Shown here: in pieces, positions 32,672-41,261 of the stretch
How the letters are laid out: every line of letters starts with the position of its first letter
Numbering within the stretch: the stretch's first letter is position 1
Assembly: GCF_019316905.1 (NCBI RefSeq)
Contig: NZ_CP079216.1
Span: forward strand, 1,488,001-1,552,000
Source: Tessaracoccus palaemonis
GTDB lineage: Bacteria > Actinomycetota > Actinomycetes > Propionibacteriales > Propionibacteriaceae
Direction: 5' to 3'
Length of the DNA: 64,000 nt
Notes under the pieces: generated by a model
What the model was told of the DNA's origin: nothing
Seen by the model: only the letters and a program-made list of their open reading frames with translations
Database searches by the model: none
Made by a program: the position numbers and the translations under genes

Positions 32672-35557
32672 GTGAGTTCTGCTCTCGAGCAGCTTCCGTC
32701 GAGGCGCGCAGGCGCCGGCAGGTCGCTGACCCGCTGGACCGCCGCCCTTGCCGTTTCCAGCCTCTGCATCGCATCCATCGCCATGCCGGCCAGCGCCGCC
32801 ACCGGCACCGCGGCCGACGGTGCTACCGTCACCGCGCCAGACTCCGTTGTCACCGGCCAAACCATCCACGTCGAGGGATCCGGCTTCGAGGCCCCCGCGA
32901 CCCTGGGCGATGTCGGCTCCGTCCTCGGCATCAAGCTCGACGACGGCCCGCTGAGCCCCGTCACCGCTCCGGTCAACCCGTCCACCGGAATCGCCAACGC
33001 TGGCGTCTACGCCATTGTCCAGGCGGACGCGGACGGCAACTGGGAGGCCGACCTGCCCTTCCCGACCGCCGCGAACACGGAGGCCGCCGACAGGTTCGAC
33101 CCCGCGGCCTGGGCCGTCGGAACGACCCACAACGTGCGCGTCCTGACTGGCTCGTTGCTGTCCGGCGACCAGCCGCGCACCGTCTCCGTGTCGTTCACGG
33201 TCGAGGCGGCGCCAGTCGTGGCGGCGCTCACCGCGACGGCTGCCAACTCGACCCGCAGCAACACGCTCGGCCAGGTGACGATCAGCCTCTCGGGCCAGTC
33301 GTTCACCGCGGGTGACGACCTGAGCGTCACCGTAGACGGCGCTCCCGCCACCTGGTCGACCAAGCCCACTGTCGCCGCCGACGGCACGTTCTCCGGCGGG
33401 CGCGTCATCTACACCAGGGGAAACATCCGCGCCGGTGAGCACGCCATCAGCGTCAGCAACGGGACGGTGACGGCCCAGACGACCGTGAAGGTGACACCCA
33501 CACTGACCTGGACCGGCCTGGCGCAGGGCACCGAGGGCGTCCTCACCGTCCTCAACCTGCCCACCGGGTCGAGCGTCTCGGGCGTCACGTTGGGCGACGT
33601 CGAGTTCGACCTTCCCGGCGGCGGGGTGCCCGCGCAGTCCGACGGAACGGCGACCGTCGACTACTCCGTGCCCGCCGACGCGACCCTCGGCACGCTCCCG
33701 GTGACGCTGACCCAGACCGGGCCGGACGCAACCTACACCGACGCCACCTCGAAGATCTCGCCCTCGTCCGAGACGTACAACGAGGACGCGTTCACCGTCC
33801 TGCAGACGCCCGACGTCATCGAGCAGGGGCTCTACCAGTCCGCCTACTCGGCGCGCAGCGACTCGCTGTTCGCGACCTCGGCGAACGTCACCACCTCCTC
33901 GACGCTGTACAAGCTCGACCCCGAGACCATGAAGGTCACCGACTCGATCGTCCCGGCCTTCGTGAACGGCGTCTCCGGCGCGATCTGGGCGGCCTACGGC
34001 GTGGGCGTCGACGACGTCAACGGCACCGTCTGGGTCAGCCAGACCCGGCAGAACACCGTCGCGGTCTACGACCAGGACGACCTGAGCCTGATCAGGCAGT
34101 TCGACACGGGTCTCATCAACCACCCGCGCGACGTCGTCTACGACGCCGCCACCGACCGGGTCTTCGTCTCCTCCGCGAGCGAGGGCGGCTCCGGCGACGG
34201 CACCATCGGCGTGTTCGACGGCTCCGACGCCACCTACCTGGGGACCATCCCCACCGGGCCCCGCAGCGACTTCTCGCCCGTCAGCCTAACCGTCGACGAG
34301 GAGTCCGGGACGCTGTACACCGTCTCCCTGACCACCTCAGAGCTCGGCAAGGTCGCCACCGACGCGCCGCTGGGCGACGCCTCGGCGTTCGAGCAGGTCA
34401 CGCTCGACCTGCCGTCGACCGCGAGGGCCTCCGGCGTCGCGTACGACGCGAAGACCAACCGCGTCTTCGTCGCCAGCCAGAACGTCGACGGCCTGCTGGT
34501 CGCCGACGCCGACACCGGCGAGACGGTCGGCGACGTGCCCACCGGCGCCGGCGCGCTCAACGTGGTGTTCGACTCCGTCAACCGCTTGGCCTACGTCACC
34601 AACTTCGGCGGCACCACCGTATCGGTGGCCGACGCGGACGGCGACCTGCTGGCCAGCCTGCGCTTCGCCCGCCCGAACCACGTCAGCACCGACGGCAAGG
34701 GCAACGTCTACGCCGTCAACAAGGACACCAACAACACGATCATCAAGATCACCCCGAACGCCGTCACCTCCGCCGTGCCGACCATCTCTGGCACAATCAA
34801 GGTCGGCTCGAAGGTCTCCGCCAAGGCAGGCACCTGGACCGACGGCGCGACCCTGAAGTACCAGTGGAACGCCGACGGCAAGGCCATCTCCGGCGCCACG
34901 TCCTCCAGCTACACTATCCCCGCCTCGCTGGCCGGGAAGAAGCTGAGCGTGACCGTCACCGGCACCAAGCTGCCGTGGACCAGCGTGTCGAAGACCTCGG
35001 GGGCGTCGACGGTCGCCAAGGCGACGCTCACCTCGGCCACCCCGAAGATCTCGGGAACCGTCAAGGTGGGCAGCAAGGTGACCGCGAAGGCCGGCACCTG
35101 GACCTCGGGCACGACCCTGAAGTACCAGTGGAAGGTCAACGGCAAGTCGATCTCGGGCGCCACCAAGTCGACCTACACCCCGACCGCCTCCCGCAAGGGC
35201 GACAAGCTGACCGTCACCGTGACCGGCTCCAAGTCCGGCTACACCACGGTCGCCAAGACCTCGGCCGCCAGCACCGTCAAGGCCGGCACGCTGAAGACCG
35301 TCACCCCGAAGATTTCGGGCACGGCGAAGGTGGGCAAGAAGCTGACCGCCAAGGCGGGCAGCTGGACCTCGGGCACCAAGCTCAGCTACCAGTGGTACGC
35401 CAACGGCAAGGCCATCAAGAAGGCGACCAAGTCGACCTTCACGGCCACGTCCACGCAGCAGGGCAAGAAGATCACCGTCAAGGTGACCGGCAAGAAGTCC
35501 GGCTACACCACCGTGACGAAGGTCTCGAAGGCCACCGCGAAGGTCGCCAAGCGCTGA
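32672..35557 (+). CDS. Secreted iron-regulated protein: novel domain, YncE-like propeller, Ig-like repeats
   Basis: 961 aa. The GTG start has AAGGAG about 7 nt upstream. The signal peptide ends near residue 43 (PASA-AT). Residues 51-178 form the domain shared with the operon's other surface proteins (VLGIKLDDG ... AVGTTHNVRVLTGSL). A second Ig/beta-sandwich-like part spans about 180-375. Residues about 380-696 are a YncE/SMP-30-like beta-propeller with recurring blades (VYDAATDRVFVSS, AYDAKTNRVFVAS). Three tandem 87-90-aa Ig-like repeats (residues 697-961) are rich in Lys and Thr. There is no LPXTG motif or C-terminal helix, so it is secreted or held non-covalently by the basic repeats. Iron control is inferred from the operator. 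A terminator follows. I know of no assigned function for this architecture. Confidence 0.85.
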   Translation: MSSALEQLPSRRAGAGRSLTRWTAALAVSSLCIASIAMPASAATGTAADGATVTAPDSVVTGQTIHVEGSGFEAPATLGDVGSVLGIKLDDGPLSPVTAPVNPSTGIANAGVYAIVQADADGNWEADLPFPTAANTEAADRFDPAAWAVGTTHNVRVLTGSLLSGDQPRTVSVSFTVEAAPVVAALTATAANSTRSNTLGQVTISLSGQSFTAGDDLSVTVDGAPATWSTKPTVAADGTFSGGRVIYTRGNIRAGEHAISVSNGTVTAQTTVKVTPTLTWTGLAQGTEGVLTVLNLPTGSSVSGVTLGDVEFDLPGGGVPAQSDGTATVDYSVPADATLGTLPVTLTQTGPDATYTDATSKISPSSETYNEDAFTVLQTPDVIEQGLYQSAYSARSDSLFATSANVTTSSTLYKLDPETMKVTDSIVPAFVNGVSGAIWAAYGVGVDDVNGTVWVSQTRQNTVAVYDQDDLSLIRQFDTGLINHPRDVVYDAATDRVFVSSASEGGSGDGTIGVFDGSDATYLGTIPTGPRSDFSPVSLTVDEESGTLYTVSLTTSELGKVATDAPLGDASAFEQVTLDLPSTARASGVAYDAKTNRVFVASQNVDGLLVADADTGETVGDVPTGAGALNVVFDSVNRLAYVTNFGGTTVSVADADGDLLASLRFARPNHVSTDGKGNVYAVNKDTNNTIIKITPNAVTSAVPTISGTIKVGSKVSAKAGTWTDGATLKYQWNADGKAISGATSSSYTIPASLAGKKLSVTVTGTKLPWTSVSKTSGASTVAKATLTSATPKISGTVKVGSKVTAKAGTWTSGTTLKYQWKVNGKSISGATKSTYTPTASRKGDKLTVTVTGSKSGYTTVAKTSAASTVKAGTLKTVTPKISGTAKVGKKLTAKAGSWTSGTKLSYQWYANGKAIKKATKSTFTATSTQQGKKITVKVTGKKSGYTTVTKVSKATAKVAKR
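34760..35554 (+). repeat. Three tandem Ig-like repeats in the 961-aa surface protein
   Basis: Units at 34760-35023, 35024-35284 and 35285-35554 encode 88, 87 and 90 aa. Each carries P-x-I-S-G-T-x-K-V-G-x-K, then A-K-A-G-[TS]-W-T-[DS]-G, Y-Q-W, and a final V-T-x-x-K-x-x-x-x-T-x-[VT]-x-K-x-S. Similar repeats end many actinobacterial exported proteins and probably bind wall polymers or act as spacers. Confidence 0.85.
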
Positions 35558-35583
35558 CCCGAACAACCTCACGCTGACAAGGG

Positions 35584-35608
35584 CGGCCGCGGCTTCATGC
35601 CGCGGCCG
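35584..35608 (+). terminator. Intrinsic terminator after the 961-aa surface protein gene
   Basis: A 10-bp GC-only stem (arms 35584-35593 and 35599-35608) with a TTCAT loop is followed by TTCCGCTTTCCC. It lies 27 nt past the stop and separates the gene from the GntR regulator. Confidence 0.8.
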
Positions 35609-35628
35609 TTCCGCTTTCCCGTGACCGC

Positions 35629-35634
35629 TAGAGT
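35629..35634 (+). promoter_or_regulatory. -10 element for leaderless GntR transcript
   Basis: TAGAGT is 6 nt before the ATG at 35641 and no Shine-Dalgarno precedes the gene. The regulator therefore has its own promoter rather than depending on the upstream iron promoter. Confidence 0.5.
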
Positions 35635-35640
35635 TGCGCC

Positions 35641-36306
35641 ATGGCGACGCGGACACGAGGAACGGCACGCTCCCAGGCCGTGCTCAGGTACCTGCGTCAG
35701 AAGATCGTCTCCGGCGAGTGGCCGGTCAACTCCAAGATCCCCACCGAGCCCGAGCTGATGGATCTCCTCGGCGTCGGACGCACCACCGTGCGGGAGTCGG
35801 TCCGCACCCTGGCGAACCTCGGCATGCTCGAGACCATGGTCAGCCGCGGCACCTTCGTCCGCTCCCAGCTGCCCGTCAGCTCCGTCCTGGCCGAGTTCAT
35901 GGCCGAGTACGAGCTGACCGATGTGCTCGGCTTCCGCCGAGCCCTCGAGGTGGACGCCGCGTGGCTCGCGGCACAGCACCGCACCCCTGAGCAGCTGGAG
36001 TCACTCCGGCAGGCCGTGGCGGCCGACACAGACGAGGCTGACGAGGCCGTCGAGCGCGGCGAGACGCCCGGTTCCTTCCACCACACGCTGCTCGAGACGA
36101 CGGGCAACCCGCTGATGATCGCCGTCTACGGCGGCGCGATGGCCGGCCTGCGCGAGCGCCTGAGCGCCGACGTGACGCGCGAGACGCCCGAGCAGCGGCG
36201 TGCCGACCACGCCGAGATCCTCGCCGCCATCGAAGCCCAGGACGCCCCCGCGGCGGCCGAGGCCATGATCCGCCACGCGAAGCGGGACCTGGTCCTGCCG
36301 GAGTAG
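35641..36306 (+). CDS. GntR-family regulator, FadR/FCD type
   Basis: 221 aa. The N-terminal winged helix-turn-helix (residues about 10-75) shows KIVSGEWPVNSKIPTEPELMDLLGVGRTTVRESVRTL and SRGTFV. The C-terminal all-helical FCD ligand domain has FRRALEVDAAWLAA, FHHTLLETTGNPL and an H-A-E-I-L-A-A-I metal/ligand-site helix. The FCD subgroup normally senses small organic acids. It lies inside the iron locus and converges on the esterase gene with a 3-nt gap, but whether it controls the locus is unknown. Confidence 0.88.
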   Translation: MATRTRGTARSQAVLRYLRQKIVSGEWPVNSKIPTEPELMDLLGVGRTTVRESVRTLANLGMLETMVSRGTFVRSQLPVSSVLAEFMAEYELTDVLGFRRALEVDAAWLAAQHRTPEQLESLRQAVAADTDEADEAVERGETPGSFHHTLLETTGNPLMIAVYGGAMAGLRERLSADVTRETPEQRRADHAEILAAIEAQDAPAAAEAMIRHAKRDLVLPE

Positions 36307-36309
36307 GCC

Positions 36310-37545
36310 TCAGCCGAGCAGCGCGACGAGCCCGTCGGCGATGCCGCCGCGCCAGCAGGCGTAGTCGTGGCCTCCGTCGAACTCGACGAGGTCGACGCGG
36401 GCACCCGCCCGTCGCAGGAGGTTCGCGAGCGGCGCATGGTGGGGGCGCAGCACCCACTCCTGCTCACCGACCTCCAGCCAGACTCTCGCGTCCTGCAGCG
36501 AGGCGCCCTCCGCTTCCGCGAAGACGCCCTGCTGCCACAGGGAGGCCGACTGGCTCAGGGCGAGCCCTACCCGGTCGGGGTGCAGGACCACGGTCCGCAG
36601 CGAGGTCAGGGCGCCGAGGCTCTGGCCGGCGACCAGCACCCGGTCAGCGTGCGGCGACACCGTGACACCCAGGCCGGCGGCCGTCTCACGGGCCCAGTCG
36701 AGCAGCGGCCCCGCGACGTAGCCGTCGAGCCCGCCGTGTTCATCGAGCTCAGACCAGCGGCGATCACGCCCACCGGAGTGCAGGAACACGGCGACGAGCG
36801 GCGGCACCAGCCCCGCGTCGACCAGGTTGTCGAGCGTCGTGGGGAGGTCGTGCGGCCCGGTCCAGACCTCGCCGTCGAGCACGATCGCCAGCGGCACCGC
36901 GTCCGACCCGGCGGCGCCGGCCGACGTGTAGAGCCAGGCCTCCCGGCCACCGGGCGCCAACAGCTCGTCGAGCGTGCCGCGCGGCACGTCGGCGCGCGCT
37001 CCGAGCCAGGGCTGGGCAGGCGCGGCCGGTGAGGCGGCGACCGATTGGACGATGCCCGCGCGGTTCCGCGTGGTCTCGGGGTTGAGAGGATCGGCGAGGC
37101 CGTGGTCCAGGGCCCCGCGGATGGCGACCTGGTCGTCCTCGTTGAGCCAGACGGCCCGCTCGCCAGGCGCGCGCCGCAGGAAGCTGTACGACCCCCGCCA
37201 CCGCGGGCCGAGGGCGTAGGTCAGGTGGAAGATGTCGGTTCCGGGCACCCGGCGCAGCAGCGACGCGGCGAGGTCGCGCTCGTCGGTCAGCCGGTTCACG
37301 AACAGCAGGACCTCGGCCGCTTCCGCGTCGCGCCACAGGAACGTCAGCAGCGGTCGTCCGTCGGATGCGGTCTCCAGCACGGGCGTGCCCTCGACACCGG
37401 CCCAGAAGGCGGCGACCAGCCGGTCCCGCTCCGTCGGACCCGGTGCGGCCGCGAGGTCCAGCACCAGTGCCTCGACCAGCGGACTGGACGCGAGCGGTGC
37501 GGGCGTCGGCCGGGGGACCTTCGGGGGAGTGCGACCCGCGCTCAT
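36310..37545 (-). CDS. Enterochelin-esterase-like hydrolase (Fes family)
   Basis: 411 aa, cytoplasmic, no signal peptide. The N-terminal DUF3327-like domain (about residues 35-190) holds VLLFVNRLTDER and a WRGSYSFL segment. The C-terminal alpha/beta hydrolase has the nucleophile elbow VLVAGQSLGALTSLR and the catalytic His in FDGGHDYACWRGG. Fes-type enzymes cleave ferric catecholate siderophore esters after uptake and so release iron. It is the last gene of the minus-strand operon; its ATG overlaps the ATPase stop by 4 nt. This suggests that the imported ligand is an ester-type siderophore, probably scavenged, since no biosynthetic genes are present here. Confidence 0.88.
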   Translation of the reverse strand: MSAGRTPPKVPRPTPAPLASSPLVEALVLDLAAAPGPTERDRLVAAFWAGVEGTPVLETASDGRPLLTFLWRDAEAAEVLLFVNRLTDERDLAASLLRRVPGTDIFHLTYALGPRWRGSYSFLRRAPGERAVWLNEDDQVAIRGALDHGLADPLNPETTRNRAGIVQSVAASPAAPAQPWLGARADVPRGTLDELLAPGGREAWLYTSAGAAGSDAVPLAIVLDGEVWTGPHDLPTTLDNLVDAGLVPPLVAVFLHSGGRDRRWSELDEHGGLDGYVAGPLLDWARETAAGLGVTVSPHADRVLVAGQSLGALTSLRTVVLHPDRVGLALSQSASLWQQGVFAEAEGASLQDARVWLEVGEQEWVLRPHHAPLANLLRRAGARVDLVEFDGGHDYACWRGGIADGLVALLG

Positions 37546-38357
37546 GACCTGGCCTCACGTCGCCGCGGCACCACGAGCGGCGTGCCCGTCTCGGGGTCCG
37601 GCACGACGCGGCAGGCGACGCCGAAGACGTCCTCGATGAGCCCGGGGGTGACGATCTCTTCCGGTGCCCCCTGCGCGACGATCCGGCCGGCGTCCATCAC
37701 CACCAGGTGCGTGGCATAGCGGAACGCGAGCGAGAGCTCGTGCAGGACGACGACGACCGTGCGGCCCTGCCTCTGGAGGTCCTCGGCGAGGTCGAGCACC
37801 TCCAGCTGGTGGGAGATGTCGAGGTAGGTGGTGGGCTCATCGAGCAGGAGCAGCGGGGTCTCCTGGGCGAGGGTCAGCGCGATCCAGACGCGCTGACGCT
37901 GGCCTCCTGAGAGCTCCTCGACGCCGCGCTCCGCCAGGTCTGCCACGCCGGCCGCGTCCATCGCGCGTGCCACCGCGGCCTCGTCGGCCTCCGACCACTG
38001 CCTCAGGAGTCCCTGATGCGGGTACCGGCCGCGGGACACGAGGTCGACGACGCGGATCCCCTCGGGTGCGGTGGGTGACTGGGGCAGGAGTGCCAGGCGG
38101 CGGGCGACCTCCTTCGGCGGGTACGACGTGACTGGGCGACCGTCGAGGGTCACCTGCCCGGCACTGACCGGCAGCACGCGGGCCAGCGAGCGCAGCAGCG
38201 TCGACTTGCCGCACGCGTTGGGCCCGACGATGACCGTGAACTGTCCGTCGAGGACGTCGACGGAGACGCCCTCGAGCACGGGAAGGTCGCCGTACCCGAC
38301 GGTGATGCCGGTGGCGCTGAGCCGCGACCCGGTGTCGATCGGATGGGTGGTGGTCAT
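37542..38357 (-). CDS. Siderophore ABC transporter ATPase (FecE/FepC-like)
   Basis: 271 aa from the ATG at 38357, which overlaps the permease stop (ATGA) and has GGAGG 11 nt upstream; an ATG at 38375 would add six residues. Walker A is GPNACGKSTLLR, the signature is ELSGGQRQRVWIA, Walker B is LLLLDEPTTYLD (the 'TTYLD' form common in FepC/FhuC), and the H-loop is VVVLHELSLA. It energises import through the two adjacent permeases. Confidence 0.94.
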   Translation of the reverse strand: MTTTHPIDTGSRLSATGITVGYGDLPVLEGVSVDVLDGQFTVIVGPNACGKSTLLRSLARVLPVSAGQVTLDGRPVTSYPPKEVARRLALLPQSPTAPEGIRVVDLVSRGRYPHQGLLRQWSEADEAAVARAMDAAGVADLAERGVEELSGGQRQRVWIALTLAQETPLLLLDEPTTYLDISHQLEVLDLAEDLQRQGRTVVVVLHELSLAFRYATHLVVMDAGRIVAQGAPEEIVTPGLIEDVFGVACRVVPDPETGTPLVVPRRREARS

Positions 38358-39409
38358 GCGCGGTGACGCCTCCATTCAGTGGCGAGCAGGACGATCAGAT
38401 ACACGCCGCCCAGCGCCCCGGTCACGACGCCGACCGCGAGCTGGGTCGGCGCGAAGAGGCGTTGGGCCAGCACGTCGCTGACCAGCACGAGCAGCGCTCC
38501 GGTCAGCGCCGCGCAGAACAGGCCGGGTCCCGCGGTGTGGGCGAGCCGCCTGGCGACGTGCGGAGCGGCCAGGGCGACGAAGGCGATGGGGCCGGTGGTC
38601 GCCGTGGCGACGGAGACCAGCGCGACGGCGGCCAGCACGGCGACGAGCCGCAGGCGCTCGACTGGCACCCCGAGACCGCGCGAGAGGTCGTCGCCGAGGG
38701 GCAGGAGCGCCAGCCCCCGGAAGGACCAGACGACGAACGGGCAGAGGATCAGCAGCGAGAGGCCGAGCAGGGCGAGGCCCTCCCAGGTGGAGGCGTTGAG
38801 CGAGCCCGACAGCCACTGCTGCGCGGTCTGCGCGACGCGGAGCTCGGCGCGGGCGACCAGCAGCGTGTTCGCGGCGTGCAGGGCCGCGGACACCCCAATG
38901 CCGACGAGGACCAGGCGGAACCCGGTCACCCCGGCGCGCCAGGACAGCAGGTAGACGAGCACCGCGGTCGCCAGGCCGCCGACCAACGCACCGACGGTGG
39001 TGCCCGCCTGCGATCCCCCGAGCGCCACGATCGTCAGCAGAGCGCCCGTCGAGGCGCCGGTTGTGAAGCCGATGATGTCCGGGCTGCCAAGGGGATTGCC
39101 GGAGATGGTCTGGAACACGCCGCCCGACACGCCCAGCGCCGCGCCGACCAGGAGCGCGGTCAGGACCCGGGGGAGGCGGACGCCGGTGACGAACCAGCCG
39201 GCCAGCGGGTCGGTGGCGCGGCCGGTCAGCGCCGCCAGCACCTGACCGACGGGGATGTCGTAGTCGCCGAGCGTGAGGGCGAACGCGCCGACGGCAAGGA
39301 TCAGGACGATCAGGACGGCGACGAGGACGCCGACGCGTCGCTCGAAGCGGACGCTGCGGCCACGCGCGGTCCACAGCACGTGGCGTCGCGTGGCCAGCCG
39401 CGCGCTCAC
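38354..39409 (-). CDS. FecCD-family iron-siderophore permease (second)
   Basis: 351 aa from the GTG at 39409, overlapping the upstream permease stop by 4 nt. About ten helices. FecCD signatures are VRLPRVLTALLVGAALGVSGGVFQTISGNPLGSPDIIGFTTGAS and GPIAFVALAAPHVARRLAH (the segment that couples to the ATPase). With the other permease it forms a heterodimeric channel of the BtuC type. The Arg-rich N-terminus is cytoplasmic. Confidence 0.92.
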   Translation of the reverse strand: MSARLATRRHVLWTARGRSVRFERRVGVLVAVLIVLILAVGAFALTLGDYDIPVGQVLAALTGRATDPLAGWFVTGVRLPRVLTALLVGAALGVSGGVFQTISGNPLGSPDIIGFTTGASTGALLTIVALGGSQAGTTVGALVGGLATAVLVYLLSWRAGVTGFRLVLVGIGVSAALHAANTLLVARAELRVAQTAQQWLSGSLNASTWEGLALLGLSLLILCPFVVWSFRGLALLPLGDDLSRGLGVPVERLRLVAVLAAVALVSVATATTGPIAFVALAAPHVARRLAHTAGPGLFCAALTGALLVLVSDVLAQRLFAPTQLAVGVVTGALGGVYLIVLLATEWRRHRA

Positions 39410-40440
39410 AGCGCCGCCACCTTGCGCCGTCGGACGAGCGCGACGAAGAACGGCGCCCCGGCCAGCGCGGCCACGATGCCGCACTGCACCTCGTGCGGCG
39501 CCACCACGACGCGGGCGACGACGTCGGCCAGCAGCAGCCACGTCGGCCCCAGCAGCAGGCACACCGCGAAGACCCAGCGCTGGTCGCTGCCGACGAGCGC
39601 CCTCGCGAGGAAGGGGACCGCCAGCCCGACGAACGAGATGGGGCCGACGGCCGCGGTCGCGGCGCCGCACAGCAGGGTGACGGCGACCATGGCCAGGGTC
39701 CGAGTGCGGGTGACGCGCACGCCGAGCGCGCGACCCGTCTCCTCCCCAAGGGCCAGTGCGTTGAGTGCTGGCGCCAGCGCGAGCGCCACGATGGCGCCCA
39801 GGGCGATGAAGGGGCCGGTGGCCGCCAGGACGGCCCAGCCGCGGCCCTCCAGGGATCCGCCGACCCAGAAGCGGAACTCGTTGAAGGCCTGCTGGTCGGC
39901 CAGGATCACGGTCTGGGTCAGGCCCCCGAGGGCTGCGCTCAACGCCACCCCGGCCAGCGCGAGGCGGACGGGGGTCGCGGCCTGCCGGCCGGTGCCGCCC
40001 AACGCGTAGACGCCGACCGCGGCCGCCGCAGCACCGACGAACGCGAACCACACGTAGCTGCCGACCCCGAGCGCGCCAAAGACCGCCACGGCCAGCACCA
40101 CCGCGAGGCCGGCGCCGGCGTTGACGCCGAGGATGCCGGGGTCCGCCAGCGGGTTGCGCGTGAGCGACTGCATCAGGGCGCCGCCGAGGCCGAGCGCCGC
40201 GCCGACGACCAGACCGACGACGGTCCGGGGCAGCCGCAGCTCGCGCAGCACGACCGCGGCCTGCGTGCCGTCCGGGTGCAGCAGGAGGGACCAGGCCTGG
40301 CCCACCGGGACGGGGTTGGAGCCGACGCTGAGGCTGAGCAGCACTGCGAGGACGAGGGCACCAGCGGCGGCAAGCAGAACCGCAGGCCGGACGCCCGCGA
40401 TGCGGGTGGTGGGTGTCGCCGTGAGCGTGGCCGAGGTCAC
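39406..40440 (-). CDS. FecCD-family iron-siderophore permease (first)
   Basis: 344 aa with a GTG start overlapping the stop of the upstream surface-protein gene (GTGA). Family signatures are LRLPRTVVGLVVGAALGLGGALMQSLTRNPLADPGILGVNAGAG and GPISFVGLAVPFLARALVG. About ten helices. It pairs with the product of the next gene, and the overlap suggests strictly coupled expression of surface protein, permeases and ATPase. Confidence 0.92.
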   Translation of the reverse strand: MTSATLTATPTTRIAGVRPAVLLAAAGALVLAVLLSLSVGSNPVPVGQAWSLLLHPDGTQAAVVLRELRLPRTVVGLVVGAALGLGGALMQSLTRNPLADPGILGVNAGAGLAVVLAVAVFGALGVGSYVWFAFVGAAAAAVGVYALGGTGRQAATPVRLALAGVALSAALGGLTQTVILADQQAFNEFRFWVGGSLEGRGWAVLAATGPFIALGAIVALALAPALNALALGEETGRALGVRVTRTRTLAMVAVTLLCGAATAAVGPISFVGLAVPFLARALVGSDQRWVFAVCLLLGPTWLLLADVVARVVVAPHEVQCGIVAALAGAPFFVALVRRRKVAAL

Positions 40441-41261
40441 CGGGAGCCGGCGTTCCGGGGGCGCCGCAGGGCGAGCCAGGAGCCGACCACGGCGATGAGG
40501 ATCGCCCCGGTGAGCGCGACCAGCCCGGCCACCGGAGTCGTGGCCGGCGCGGCGGTCGCGTCAGCTGCGAGGTGCGTGGCGCTCGGGGCGGGCTGGGACT
40601 CGGCGGCGGCCGTGGCCGACGCCGAGGGCGCGGCGGAGGGCTGCACGGTGATGACCGCCCCGGAGGCTCCCGCGACCTTGGCCGCGGGCGAGGCCGCGAC
40701 GCTGGCCGCCGCGGTGGGGGCCGCCGTCGCGACCGTCCCAGCCGTCGTCTGGGCCGTCGCGGTGGCCGCGGTCGTCGACGCGGAGGTCGGCGCCGAGGTC
40801 GTCTCAGTGACGCTCTGGGCTGCGGCGGCGACCGTGAACGAGGGGCTCTTGTTCGTGTAGCCCTTCACGCCCGTGTTTCCCTTGGAGTCGGTGAACTCCT
40901 CGCTGGCGAGGAACCGCAGCCAGTGGGAGCCCTCCGCCACGAAGGACGGGAGAGGGAAGGACCCGTTCACCGTCCCGCTGGCGGGGATCTTCTGCTGGTA
41001 CACGACGCCGCCGCCCTGCACCGTCGTCTGGTCGTAGCCGACGCCGTCGTCCACCTTGACGCTGAGCGTCTCGCCGGCAGGGAACCCGGACACGGTGAAG
41101 GAGATGGTGCCGCCCGGTTCGACGGTCGAGGAGACCGACGAAGAGGTGCCCTCGGTGTTGGCGCCCGCGCCGTCGGGTGGCAGCGCCACGGCGACGGTGA
41201 CGGCGCTCAGGGAGAACGCGGCGGCCAGCACGGCCGCGGCAAGTGTCCGGATGCGGCTCAT
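40437..41261 (-). CDS. Membrane-anchored surface protein of the iron operon (274 aa)
   Basis: Signal peptide about residues 1-27. Residues about 38-150 form one copy of the locus-specific domain (LSVKVDDG, FPLPSFVAEGSHWLRFLA, SPSFTV). A long Ala/Thr/Ser/Pro-rich stalk (about 150-240), a C-terminal helix (LVALTGAILIAVVGSWLAL) and an RRPR tail follow. There is no recognisable LPXTG, so it is probably a membrane-tethered protein spanning the wall. The gene is sandwiched by 4-nt overlaps between the large surface protein and the permease, a position that suggests it relays ligand from the outer receptor to the lipoprotein. That role is inference. Confidence 0.8.
   Translation of the reverse strand: MSRIRTLAAAVLAAAFSLSAVTVAVALPPDGAGANTEGTSSSVSSTVEPGGTISFTVSGFPAGETLSVKVDDGVGYDQTTVQGGGVVYQQKIPASGTVNGSFPLPSFVAEGSHWLRFLASEEFTDSKGNTGVKGYTNKSPSFTVAAAAQSVTETTSAPTSASTTAATATAQTTAGTVATAAPTAAASVAASPAAKVAGASGAVITVQPSAAPSASATAAAESQPAPSATHLAADATAAPATTPVAGLVALTGAILIAVVGSWLALRRPRNAGSR

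Noticed and set aside
34760-35554. CRISPR-like or minisatellite array
   Set aside because: The repetition is protein-level (87-90-aa Ig-like units) with diverged DNA and no spacers.
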